In this document: positions 12,876 to 13,144 of the stretch, in pieces
How positions within the stretch are numbered: the stretch's first letter is position 1
Layout: each line of letters opens with the position of its first letter
NCBI GenBank assembly: GCA_046727435.1
Contig: JBKPCR010000105.1
Location: forward strand, 1-13,144
DNA: 13,144 nt
Origin: CAVPRW01 sp046727435 [NCBI: bacterium]
Lineage (GTDB): Bacteria; Tectomicrobia; Entotheonellia; J063
Direction of reading: 5' to 3'
The notes under the pieces: model-generated
What the model saw: only the letters and a program-made list of their open reading frames with translations
The model's database searches: none
What the model was told of the DNA's origin: nothing
Made by a program: the position numbers and the translations under genes

Positions 12876-13144
12876 AGTTTGTCACCTCGCTATTTCCCCT
12901 AGTCGGGCATCCGAGTCATCCAGACGGCATCACATGATTCGCGCCGAGCTTTCCCTTGCCAAAGCAGGGTTCATCTGCTCGATCCGGCAAACGTGCACAG
13001 TAAATGCCAAGCTGCCTTGAGGGGGCGTGAAGAGGCCAGGAATGCGGCTCGACCTGTCAACTACACCTGGTCAAAAAGGGGATCGTTGGACCCGCAAGCT
13101 GCTATCTGAGCAACAGATCTGCAACAATGTGCACGCCTGGCAAC
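12876..13144. other. Right-edge noncoding region
   Basis: I see no gene on either strand in these 269 bases. The promoter of the small membrane protein should be here. On the minus strand, TTGGCA and TGCA (between 13010 and 12994) place GG and GC ten bases apart, as in sigma54 promoters, but the rest of the consensus is poor. A TTGACA at 13054-13059 (minus) lacks a matching -10. Confidence 0.4.

Overview
The window reads like chromosome of a GC-rich, free-living Gram-negative bacterium. A tripartite RND efflux operon implies an outer membrane. Catabolic enzymes (FAH-family hydrolase, VOC proteins, luciferase-like oxidoreductase, CoA-transferase) sit beside a MarR regulator. A soil or aquatic lineage such as Methylomirabilota (NC10) or Nitrospirota would fit, but this is inference from gene content only. 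I see no phage, CRISPR array or intact insertion sequence.

Layout: (a) 1-3263, minus strand, an efflux operon in the order TolC-like outer-membrane factor, periplasmic adaptor, RND pump (pump runs off the left edge). The adaptor is intact. The TolC gene carries a one-base frameshift near 2527-2530 and the pump an in-frame amber codon at 439-441. (b) 3679-4485, minus, a six-helix ion-channel gene split by a second in-frame amber at 4027-4029. (c) 4484-6235, plus, a GNAT acetyltransferase and an acetyl-CoA hydrolase/4-hydroxybutyrate CoA-transferase homologue that has lost about 110-120 internal residues in frame. (d) 6361-10732, minus, a catabolic cluster in transcription order LLM oxidoreductase, MarR regulator, two VOC proteins, a short gene remnant and an FAH-family hydrolase. 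The marR promoter carries a clean palindromic operator on its start site. (e) 11095-12358, plus, trpS behind what looks like a complete ribosome-mediated trp attenuator: promoter, 18-codon near-leaderless leader peptide with tandem Trp codons, mutually exclusive hairpins and a poly-U terminator. (f) 12415-12563, a run of six local hairpins suggesting a structured RNA or intron remnant, then a small membrane zinc-ribbon protein gene at 12645-12875 (minus).

The most interesting item is the trpL-like attenuator controlling a tryptophanyl-tRNA synthetase instead of trp biosynthesis genes. The second theme is the cluster of minimal lesions on the left side: two ambers and one frameshift in 3.6 kb, followed by an in-frame deletion. 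This is either recent gene decay or sequence error. Reads or a sister genome would decide.
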